Positions 6,953-13,185 of a DNA stretch of 16,990 nucleotides are shown here, one piece after another. Numbering within the stretch: position 1 is the first letter of the stretch; each line of letters starts with the position of its first letter. This DNA comes from Anaerolineaceae bacterium UBA6801. Its GTDB lineage: Bacteria; Chloroflexota; Anaerolineae; Anaerolineales; Anaerolineaceae. The position numbers and the translations under genes were made by a program. The stretch is taken from positions 192 through 17,181 of the forward strand of contig DKFH01000099.1 in the NCBI GenBank assembly GCA_002452315.1, given 5' to 3'. A model generated the notes under the pieces. The model was not told the DNA's origin and searched no databases. It saw only the letters and a program-made list of their open reading frames with translations.

Positions 6953-7054
6953 ATGGCATCATTTGCTGGCCGGATGCTTCTCATCAAGGCTAATCACATA
7001 GTGCTGGTTTTCAGATTTAGAAAAAACAAAACCCGATTCCCTCCTCCAGTATGA

Positions 7055-7083
7055 TTGACAAGATCTGCAAGCATCGTTATCCT
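7055..7083 (+). promoter_or_regulatory. Promoter of selC
   Basis: A consensus -35 box TTGACA (7055-7060) lies 17 bp from TATCCT (7078-7083). The predicted start, about 7 bases past the -10 box, falls at 7090-7091, practically the first base of the tRNA, so the primary transcript would have little or no 5' leader. Confidence 0.65.
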
Positions 7084-7090
7084 TATAAAT

Positions 7091-7184
7091 GGGAATGGTA
7101 AGGTCCCGGTGGGCCTCCCGGTCTTCAAAATCGGTGTCGGGTCGCGTTGCGAGCCGTGGTGGGTTCGACTCCCATCCATTCCCG
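7091..7184 (+). tRNA. selC: tRNA-Sec (anticodon TCA)
   Basis: This is the selenocysteine tRNA, which reads UGA codons when delivered by SelB. All bacterial hallmarks fold by eye: a perfect 8-bp acceptor stem (GGGAATGG at 7091-7098 with CCATTCCC at 7176-7183); a 6-bp D stem (7101-7106 with 7111-7116) closing a 4-base loop; an anticodon stem (7118-7122 with 7130-7134) with loop CTTCAAA and anticodon TCA at 7125-7127; a long variable arm (7138-7145 with 7149-7156, one mismatch); and a 5-bp T stem with loop TTCGACT (7164-7170). This gives the 8+5 stack of bacterial tRNA-Sec. The discriminator is G7184. CCA is not encoded (CCT follows). No selA, selB or selD and no UGA-containing selenoprotein gene is visible in this window. 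Confidence 0.96.
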
Positions 7185-7279
7185 CCTTCAACACAGTGGA
7201 ATTCCCGAGAAAAATAGCGGTTTATTAAAATTGAAGAAAATGCTATTGAGATGGCTGAGCCATCAAAAATAATGATTTT

Positions 7280-7387
7280 ATGGTTGGCCTGAGCGGGTGC
7301 TACCTGAACCGTTTTCCCCACAAATTTTCTGGCGGTCAGGGCCAGCGGATTGTTCTGGAAGGGGACGTGCCCAGTGCCATCTCGCCC
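7280..7387 (+). pseudogene. Remnant of an oligopeptide/dipeptide ABC transporter ATPase (OppF/DppF-like)
   Basis: Thirty-six in-frame codons read MVGLSGCYLNRFPHKF, then SGGQGQRI, then VLEGDVPSAISP. The first two pieces match the helical region and ABC signature motif of OppF/DppF ATPases (usual form MVGLS..LNRYPHEFSGGQRQRI). The third matches their C-terminal tail (LEGDVPSP.NP), which normally lies well over 100 residues further on. Walker B, the H-loop and everything between them are gone, and no Walker A region precedes it. The join falls at an RI dipeptide found in both parts, as expected for an internal deletion between short matching sequences. The 3' end abuts the stop codon of the thioredoxin-like gene. 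No function is expected. It lies 95 bases past selC. Confidence 0.7.
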
Positions 7388-7390
7388 GTA

Positions 7391-7723
7391 TTACTCAGCC
7401 CTTGCCTGGACCTCCTGTAAGCGCGCTTTGATCATCTCTGACGTCGGCACGCCAGTAAAGCCAGAAGGCGACTGGTAAACCCGGCAGCTCATGGTATAGG
7501 TTTGGCGGTCCTCCGGCCACAAATCCTCCCCGTTGACGCGGGTAGAAGGCGAGCCGAGGAATTTTTGCTCCTGCGCCTGTTCATTTGACTCAATTTTGAT
7601 TAATTCGATCTCCACGGTAAGGCCGAACTCATTTAACACTCCCCCCAAATTATCCAGAGCAGCTTTCCAGGATGGGCATCCGTCAAAGTGCAGAAGCGTA
7701 ATGGATTCAATCTTTGGGTTCAT
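7391..7723 (-). CDS. Small thioredoxin-fold protein with a CPSW motif
   Basis: A 110-residue cytoplasmic protein. It begins with a beta strand and FDGCPSW (residues 13-19), placing Cys16 where thioredoxin-fold proteins have the N-terminal active-site cysteine, but the second cysteine of a CxxC pair is replaced. FLGSPSTRVNGEDL (55-68) looks like the cis-proline strand (Pro59) and following hairpin. A second cysteine, Cys80, lies in TMSCRVY. Such small proteins are usually annotated as thioredoxin-family or uncharacterised; the role and partner are unknown. ATG 7723 has AAGGA 8 bases upstream, and a good promoter lies at 7780-7809. It is the closest intact protein gene to selC but encodes Cys and has no in-frame TGA. 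Confidence 0.75.
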   Translation of the reverse strand: MNPKIESITLLHFDGCPSWKAALDNLGGVLNEFGLTVEIELIKIESNEQAQEQKFLGSPSTRVNGEDLWPEDRQTYTMSCRVYQSPSGFTGVPTSEMIKARLQEVQARAE

Positions 7724-7779
7724 CTTTTTTCCTTTATTTTATTGCCGCATTCAATTCATGAAAACAGGTAATTCACGCG

Positions 7780-7809
7780 ATTATACCCGCACGGCAAGTG
7801 TGAAATCAA
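7780..7809 (-). promoter_or_regulatory. Promoter of the thioredoxin-like gene
   Basis: On the minus strand TTGATT (7804-7809) is 18 bp from a consensus TATAAT (7780-7785). This leaves a leader of about 50 bases before ATG 7723. Confidence 0.65.
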
Positions 7810-7853
7810 AAGTGTGTATTCCCCCATATAGATCATGCAGCCCGGTCGAGTAT

Positions 7854-9407
7854 TTACTCCCCAGCCTCAATTGAAGCCGGTGATTCAACCGCAGCCGCCA
7901 GTTCTCTGCGGTACAACCACCCGCCTGCAGAGATTAACCCTGCCATGACCCACTCGTAGGGCATGGCAAATGAATCCATGCTGAATCCTTCCAGCAGAAA
8001 GGCCAGCAAGAACAACTGACCGGCTAACCCCACAATCCGCAGCTCCGTTGATTTGCTCCGCCGGGTCAGACCTGCGCTGCGCCACAGCACATATAGCCAA
8101 ACGATGAACACTGCCAAACCAATAAAACCGGTTTCCGAAAGTAACCGGGTCCATAAGTTCTTGGTATTTGGCAGGTAATTGGCCCTGTAGATAACATCCC
8201 GGATTTCATAGGATTCCAGGCCGGCGCCGTGCATCCGGTCGTAAAAATAGAAACCAGCGTTACCCAATCCCACGCCAAAGGGGTAATCCGCAAAGATCTG
8301 CCACCCGCCCAGCCAGTAGATCACCCGCTCAAAAAAAGCCAGGTCACGCGCAAGATAGATCAGTTCGGTTGTTGACATCGAAAACAGGTCCAGGCCGCTG
8401 AACGGGCTTTGCAAGAGCAGCGCATAGCGGTAATCCCAGCCGCTGGCCAGCTCGGCATAACCGAGCAGCGCGCTGGCAGCAAAACCTGCCATCACAGCCA
8501 CCATCAGAATGGCCAAGATAATTTTTACCCCCAACAGGTGCTTGGTAGGTTTAGTGCGTTTCTTAAGGTACCAGCCCAGGATAATCCGGTGCAGACGGAT
8601 CAATAACAGTACAGCCAGGTAGCCGATGGAAGTTAGCAAGGCCACCAACCCAATGCGCGGCGAACTGGCACCAAACACAAACAACCCGGCTGCCAGCAAC
8701 AGGTCCTCAACCCGCAAAAACCACAGGCGGAACTTGTAGATCGATTCCCGTTGAAAAGCCGCTGCCATCCAGATTGGCAGCAGCACCAAGTTAAACTGCC
8801 GCACAAACCAGGAGGGTTCATACGCAAAACCGGTCACCCGGGTCGTGTAGATCATGCTGGGGGATTGAATCGCCAGTGTATTTCGGATCATGCGGATAAA
8901 ATCGGGCATATCCGTAACACGGGGCCTTGTTCGTAGGACAACAATCTCCATGACGGTCCACAAAATCAAGAGCAAGCCACCAATATTGATCAGGGACATG
9001 ATTTGCCGCAACGTGCGTACATCGCGCGGAAAGGCTGCCACCATCAGGTAAAAACTTAAGCCAATGGCTACGGTGAAAAAAGCCCGCAGGCTTTGATCGA
9101 AGAAATCCTTTCCGCGGGCATAATAGCCATTCAGGAAGAAGCTGAGGGCTGTCACCAGCAGGGCGACCAGGATAAAGTACAGATAGGGAACCACCTCAGC
9201 CGGGAAGGTTCCTCGCTCCAGTAAGTAGGGCACCAGCCACACCATCAGTAAAATAGCCAAGGGAATGGCAGAAAATGGCGCCACTATTGCGCCTGTCAAC
9301 CTGAACAGCGGCGGGAAAGTGGTCAGGGGTAAGCCCACCATCACCAAAAACCACAATGTGGATACGGCTATCCGGTAGGCAGCGTGCCTCGAAAGCGAGG
9401 TGAGCAT
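7854..9407 (-). CDS. O-antigen ligase/polymerase-like membrane protein (Wzy family)
   Basis: A 517-residue polytopic membrane protein with about ten or more hydrophobic segments, for example near 40-60, 73-92, 106-125, 137-156, 235-270, 292-315, 429-443 and 462-475. A large extracytoplasmic loop lies at about 320-425. It contains FGVGLGNAGFY (377-387) and NLWTRLLSETGFIGLAVF (417-434), the short motif of O-antigen ligase/polymerase proteins (pfam Wzy_C type). These enzymes join or polymerise lipid-linked glycans at the outer face of the cytoplasmic membrane. ATG 9407 is preferred over TTG 9413, because GAGGAGG ends 7 bases before the ATG but only 1-2 bases before the TTG. It begins two bases after the stop of the Wzz-like gene, so the two are translationally coupled. 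No glycosyltransferases adjoin it. Confidence 0.82.
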   Translation of the reverse strand: MLTSLSRHAAYRIAVSTLWFLVMVGLPLTTFPPLFRLTGAIVAPFSAIPLAILLMVWLVPYLLERGTFPAEVVPYLYFILVALLVTALSFFLNGYYARGKDFFDQSLRAFFTVAIGLSFYLMVAAFPRDVRTLRQIMSLINIGGLLLILWTVMEIVVLRTRPRVTDMPDFIRMIRNTLAIQSPSMIYTTRVTGFAYEPSWFVRQFNLVLLPIWMAAAFQRESIYKFRLWFLRVEDLLLAAGLFVFGASSPRIGLVALLTSIGYLAVLLLIRLHRIILGWYLKKRTKPTKHLLGVKIILAILMVAVMAGFAASALLGYAELASGWDYRYALLLQSPFSGLDLFSMSTTELIYLARDLAFFERVIYWLGGWQIFADYPFGVGLGNAGFYFYDRMHGAGLESYEIRDVIYRANYLPNTKNLWTRLLSETGFIGLAVFIVWLYVLWRSAGLTRRSKSTELRIVGLAGQLFLLAFLLEGFSMDSFAMPYEWVMAGLISAGGWLYRRELAAAVESPASIEAGE

Positions 9408-9409
9408 CC

Positions 9410-10063
9410 TCAAGCCTCCTCACCCTTACGGTTCACATAGCGGCCTGAAAAATCGACCACGATGACCCCAGCGATCAAGCCCGCCATCATACCCGCCAGG
9501 GTCAGGCTTGGACGGTGGCGGTATAGCGGTGCTTGCGGAAGTTCCGCATCCGAAACCTGGGAGATGATTACAAAGGATTCTGCCTGACCCGTTTCTTGGG
9601 CTTCTTCCAGTGCTTGCATTCCGATTTCAGCCCAATAATTGACAATCGCCTGGGCAATTTCAGGGTCACGATGCCGGTAACGCAAATGCCAGCGCGCTAA
9701 ATAGCGTTGAATTTGCATGTTGTCCCAGAAGGTCCTGCCATCCAGGCTGGGGTCAAGGGTCAGTGCGAAGGCAAAAGCATTTTGCCGTTCGGCCAATAAA
9801 ACTCGTTCGACCACCTGCAAGGCCAAATCCTCATCATATTGGGTGAAAATCAGGGGGTAACCATACTCACCCTCCATATTGTCGAAATTGATCTGCGTGA
9901 AATCAATGCTGGCATGAAAAGTCGCCTCAGCCTGATAGGTGGGTGGAATGATAAACGAAACCGTCAGGCCAAACAGCCCGCCCAATACGGCGAGGAGCAC
10001 AATTTTCCACCAACCCGTCAAAAGACGGTTAAACGTGATCACAGGCACCATGACATCTTGCAT
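9410..10063 (-). CDS. Wzz-like polysaccharide chain-length/co-polymerase protein
   Basis: A 217-residue protein with the layout of polysaccharide co-polymerases: an N-terminal membrane helix (about 19-38) followed at once by PPTYQAEATF (40-49), the usual beta strand after TM1, then an extracytoplasmic mainly helical domain (about 50-180) and a second helix (about 186-205) after a Pro-containing segment (PQAPLYRHRP). The tail is short with no tyrosine-kinase domain. Such proteins control how long the chains grow that a Wzy polymerase makes, which agrees with the polymerase/ligase-like gene directly downstream. ATG 10063 has AAGGA at suitable spacing. A consensus TATAAT on the minus strand at 10115-10120 could be the operon -10 box, but no good -35 box matches. 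The periplasmic domain is short for the family. Confidence 0.78.
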   Translation of the reverse strand: MQDVMVPVITFNRLLTGWWKIVLLAVLGGLFGLTVSFIIPPTYQAEATFHASIDFTQINFDNMEGEYGYPLIFTQYDEDLALQVVERVLLAERQNAFAFALTLDPSLDGRTFWDNMQIQRYLARWHLRYRHRDPEIAQAIVNYWAEIGMQALEEAQETGQAESFVIISQVSDAELPQAPLYRHRPSLTLAGMMAGLIAGVIVVDFSGRYVNRKGEEA

Positions 10064-10384
10064 CGGAAATTCCTTCCCAACTCATCATAAAGTTATCGTT
10101 GAATTACCCGGTTAATTATATCGTACCTCAGTATAATTCCATCTATCGTTAACAGCAGGCACCATCCTTTAATATGCTGCCATCAGTTCGTTGGCCTGGC
10201 TCGCTTGTGACTCCGTTAATGGCATTTCTCCTGTCGCCAAAAGCAATCGCCAGGCAATTGGCCCGGTTTTCGATACCCAACAATCTTACCTTCAACACAT
10301 GCCAAAAGGGCAAAAATGCGGTAAATTTATTCCACATCCTGGCACAGATCCCCTGTTCAGGGGTTAATCTTAACAATAATAACT
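10064..10384. other. Intergenic region between divergent wzz-like and metallopeptidase genes
   Basis: No credible gene is seen in these 321 bases. They hold TATAAT on the minus strand (10115-10120) for the wzz operon, another TATAAT on the plus strand (10132-10137) far from any start, and the inverted repeat CCCCTGTTCAGGGG (10350-10363) 21 bases before the metallopeptidase ATG. A 75-codon minus-strand frame (10149-10376) lacks a ribosome site and recognisable features. Confidence 0.5.
10350..10363. promoter_or_regulatory. Inverted repeat before the metallopeptidase gene
   Basis: CCCCTG and CAGGGG form perfect 6-bp arms around TT. The next bases are AT-rich and lead straight to ATG 10385 without a Shine-Dalgarno sequence, so this could be an operator over the promoter or a small 5' hairpin. 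No U run follows, so it is not a terminator. Confidence 0.3.
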
Positions 10385-12496
10385 ATGCGAAATTCTTCAT
10401 CACACCTTCCCATTGTTCTGACCATTCTCCTTGTGTTGGTACTGTGCTGCCTGTGCCTCGCACTGGTGTTTTTCGCCAGTGGTGCGCTCCTCATCACCCG
10501 AGGAGATTCACCGCCAATAAAAACGCCCATAGTGATCGATCAGCCATTGCCCCACATCCTTCAACCCACCACAGCCCCCACACCCACAACAGGCTTAGAA
10601 CCAACCCCCGCACCGCCACCAGACCAAACACTCGCCGTGGAGGATACGCTCGAGATCCTCAACCAGGCCGTTGTCCCCATCAACGATCCCATCGAGCTGG
10701 CCAAACGGCTAGGCGGCAAGGGCGATATCCCCAAAACCTTCACTGACCCTAATGCACCCTACCAGCTGGGCGATTCTAAGGCCTTTTGGGTGACCAGTGT
10801 GGATAACAATGAGAATTACCAGGTAATCGCCACCGTGCGCTATCTTGGCGACCACACCTATTTTTGGATTGAAAACGGTGTCACCTATGACCCGACAGAC
10901 CTGCTCGCGTTGGGTGATACCTTTGACCAGGAGATCTACCCCACCACCCATGCGTTCTTCAGCAGTGAATGGGCGCCCGGTGTAGACCACGACCCGAGGA
11001 TCCACATCCTCTACGCAGGTGGATTAGGGGAGTCACTGGCAGGTTATTTTTCGTCATCCGATCAACTCCACCCGGATGCGCATGAGTTTTCCAATGCCAA
11101 AGAAATGTTCTTGATCAATGCCGACTACGTCCAGCTCTGGCACAGCAGTATTTACACCACCCTCGCTCACGAGCTTCAGCACATGATTCACTGGCACATT
11201 GACAAAAATGAAGAGACCTGGTTGAACGAAGGCTTTTCGATGCTGGCCGAGATCATCAACGGGTATGACCCCGGTGGCTTTGACCGCCTGTATATCCAGG
11301 ATACGGACCTGCAACTCACCGATTGGGGATCAAACATTGGTCAAAACGGCCCTCATTATGGGGCAGCCATGCTCTTTACCACCTATTTTTATGACCGCTT
11401 TGGTGAAACCCTCACCCAAGCGCTGGCCACTGAGCAGAAAAATGGGATGAAGAGCATCGATGCAGTTCTGGCAGATCACGATGTACGCGAGCCCCTCACC
11501 GGCGAGATCATTTCGTCGCAAGACGTCTTCGCGGATTGGGCTGTGACCAACCTGCTGGGTGATCCTGAGGTTGCTGATGGGCGGTATCACTACAGCATCT
11601 ACCCGCAACAACCACTGGCAGCCCATCACACCCACATCACCACCTGCCCAACCGAGATGACCGCCTTTGATATCGCCCAATTTGGCGTGGATTACATAAA
11701 AATTTCCTGCAATGGCGATTTCACCCTCTCATTTGATGGCCAAACCACCACCGAATTGTTGCCGGTAAACCCGTATTCCGGGAATATCTACTTTTGGTCG
11801 AACCAGGGGGATCATTCCAACATGCACCTGCAACGGCGTTTTGACCTCACCGAGGTCAGCGGTCCGGTGGCAATGACCTACCAAACCTGGTACGACCTTG
11901 AAGCAGATTACGACTATGTGTTCGTCTCCGCCTCAATCGACGAAACAGACTGGACCATTCTCAACACCACCTCATGCACATTTGATAACCCCTCCGGAAA
12001 CAGTTATGGCTGCGGGCTGAATGGCGCTTCGGATGGTTGGCAGCTCGAAACTGTGGATTTGACGCCTTACGCCGGTGGAGAAGTCACCATCCGCTTTGAT
12101 TATGTCACAGATGCCGCGGTCAATGGCGAAGGCCTGGTGATCGATGATATCCACATCGATGCCATTGGCTATTTCACAGATTTTGAACAGGATGATGGCG
12201 GTTGGACCGGGGAGGGATTTGTGCGCATCAAGAATACCCTGCCGCAATTCTTTCGGGTGACCATGGTCACCTTTGGGGAGCAGGTCGCTGTTCGCCACAT
12301 CGACCTGGATACATTGAACCAGGCCCAGGAGCAAATCCGCCTAGGAGATGAATTTGACTCCCTCATCCTGGTGATCAGCGGCACCACCCCCTACACACGC
12401 CAGCGGGCTAATTACCAGCTCCAAATTGAAACTGTACCACAGGCCACACCATCAGGGGCAACCAATTCTGACCTTGCCAATGTTGAGCGTCCATAA
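10385..12496 (+). CDS. Membrane-anchored zinc metallopeptidase with immune-inhibitor-A-like C-terminus
   Basis: A 703-residue extracytoplasmic protein. Residues 9-37 form one hydrophobic helix with CCLC in its middle; no proper lipobox or clear cleavage site follows, so it is probably a membrane anchor. A Pro/Thr-rich spacer (about 42-82) comes next. The catalytic motif HELQH (262-266) is followed by WLNEGFSMLAE (279-289), the spacing of HExxH...E peptidases related to M6 (immune inhibitor A) and M30 (hyicolysin). A beta-rich C-terminal part (about 480-600), with RRFDLTEVSGPV, TWYDLEADYDYVFVS, VDLTPYAGGEVTIRFDYVTD and GLVIDDIHI, resembles the MAM/jelly-roll-like tail of immune inhibitor A. 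It likely degrades extracellular protein. No Shine-Dalgarno sequence precedes ATG 10385. It is a single-gene unit ending at a strong terminator. Confidence 0.85.
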   Translation: MRNSSSHLPIVLTILLVLVLCCLCLALVFFASGALLITRGDSPPIKTPIVIDQPLPHILQPTTAPTPTTGLEPTPAPPPDQTLAVEDTLEILNQAVVPINDPIELAKRLGGKGDIPKTFTDPNAPYQLGDSKAFWVTSVDNNENYQVIATVRYLGDHTYFWIENGVTYDPTDLLALGDTFDQEIYPTTHAFFSSEWAPGVDHDPRIHILYAGGLGESLAGYFSSSDQLHPDAHEFSNAKEMFLINADYVQLWHSSIYTTLAHELQHMIHWHIDKNEETWLNEGFSMLAEIINGYDPGGFDRLYIQDTDLQLTDWGSNIGQNGPHYGAAMLFTTYFYDRFGETLTQALATEQKNGMKSIDAVLADHDVREPLTGEIISSQDVFADWAVTNLLGDPEVADGRYHYSIYPQQPLAAHHTHITTCPTEMTAFDIAQFGVDYIKISCNGDFTLSFDGQTTTELLPVNPYSGNIYFWSNQGDHSNMHLQRRFDLTEVSGPVAMTYQTWYDLEADYDYVFVSASIDETDWTILNTTSCTFDNPSGNSYGCGLNGASDGWQLETVDLTPYAGGEVTIRFDYVTDAAVNGEGLVIDDIHIDAIGYFTDFEQDDGGWTGEGFVRIKNTLPQFFRVTMVTFGEQVAVRHIDLDTLNQAQEQIRLGDEFDSLILVISGTTPYTRQRANYQLQIETVPQATPSGATNSDLANVERP

Positions 12497-12598
12497 GGAA
12501 TTTCGCTTGATGAAATTATCCCAAGGAATACATCATCCTCGCAGGTCAACCCCGGGCGAGTCCAAAAATAACCTAGCTTTCTGATAATCCAAAGACGC

Positions 12599-12633
12599 AA
12601 AAAGGCTGTTTTGATGACAAAACAGCCTTTTTT
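12599..12633. terminator. Bidirectional rho-independent terminator
   Basis: A perfect 15-bp stem: AAAAAGGCTGTTTTG (12599-12613) pairs with CAAAACAGCCTTTTT (12618-12632) around the loop ATGA. A T run ends the plus-strand hairpin and an A run provides the same on the minus strand. It separates the convergent metallopeptidase and STAS genes and serves both. Confidence 0.93.
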
Positions 12634-12676
12634 GTTTTCGTTAAACGGAAAAGTTCTGCTGCTGCGCAGGTTTTAT

Positions 12677-13012
12677 TTAGACATTGCCCACGGCATCGAT
12701 CAGGGTATCATAAACGGTGAAGTAGGGCGTAATGCCCACCAGGTCCATCGATTCCTGGATACGCTCGTCCATATGGACAAGGATCAACTCACCGCGATTC
12801 ATCTTCTTGACTTCTTTTTGGACCCGAATCAATGCCCACCAGCCTGCACTGGAGACAAAGGTCACATCTCGCATATCAAAAATAATGTTATATTGACCCT
12901 TTTCAATCAGTTGATTCATCGCCTCTTCTAATTCGGGCGCTGTATAGCTATCAATCCGACCGTTGGCATACAATACTGTACTTCGTTTGTATTCGGTAAT
13001 CTGAAAATCCAT
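12677..13012 (-). CDS. STAS-domain protein (anti-sigma factor antagonist-like)
   Basis: A single STAS domain of 111 residues. The core reads YNIIFDMRDVTFVSSAGWWALI (41-62 with gaps in conservation), with Ser54/Ser55 before Ala-Gly, where SpoIIAA/RsbV proteins carry the serine phosphorylated by an anti-sigma kinase. A NGRIDSYTAPELEEA segment (17-31) matches the N-terminal strand and helix. Two Trp after the SSAG turn are unusual, since a Leu is normal. No RsbW-type kinase, phosphatase or sigma gene is adjacent, so the partner lies elsewhere. ATG 13012 has GGAG 8 bases upstream. TATAAT on the minus strand at 13054-13059 is a likely -10 box. Confidence 0.85.
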   Translation of the reverse strand: MDFQITEYKRSTVLYANGRIDSYTAPELEEAMNQLIEKGQYNIIFDMRDVTFVSSAGWWALIRVQKEVKKMNRGELILVHMDERIQESMDLVGITPYFTVYDTLIDAVGNV

Positions 13013-13157
13013 CGCTATTTCTCCATCAAACTCAGGGATAGTTGGCTGTTCCTATTATAACTTAAATATTTAACTTATTGCGGTGTGATCGCAAAATCCA
13101 CTGCGTAAAACCGAATTATATGCCAAAAAACCATTCAAATGCCACTTAATATCCCAA

Positions 13158-13185
13158 TTGACCCGGTTGGGTATAATAATCCCCT
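13158..13185 (+). promoter_or_regulatory. -10 element placed for a leaderless miaB mRNA
   Basis: A consensus TATAAT (13172-13177) ends 8 bases before ATG 13186, so transcription should begin at or within two bases of the start codon. No Shine-Dalgarno sequence exists. TTGACC (13158-13163) is too close to be its -35 box; GTTGG just before the -10 may act as an extended element. Confidence 0.5.

Noticed and set aside
6863..6962. Extended N-terminus for the GH13 protein starting at 6962
   Set aside because: The 33 extra residues do not resemble the family and would cover the palindromes and promoter-like sequences; ATG 6863 fits the domain start and has GAGGAG upstream.
6959..7321. Minus-strand frames of 120 and 66 codons across the selC region
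   Set aside because: They are antisense to tRNA-Sec, lack ribosome sites and resemble the false proteins commonly predicted opposite tRNA genes.
10149..10376. 75-codon minus-strand frame in the wzz/metallopeptidase intergenic region
   Set aside because: There is no ribosome site, no recognisable domain and it overlaps probable control sequences.
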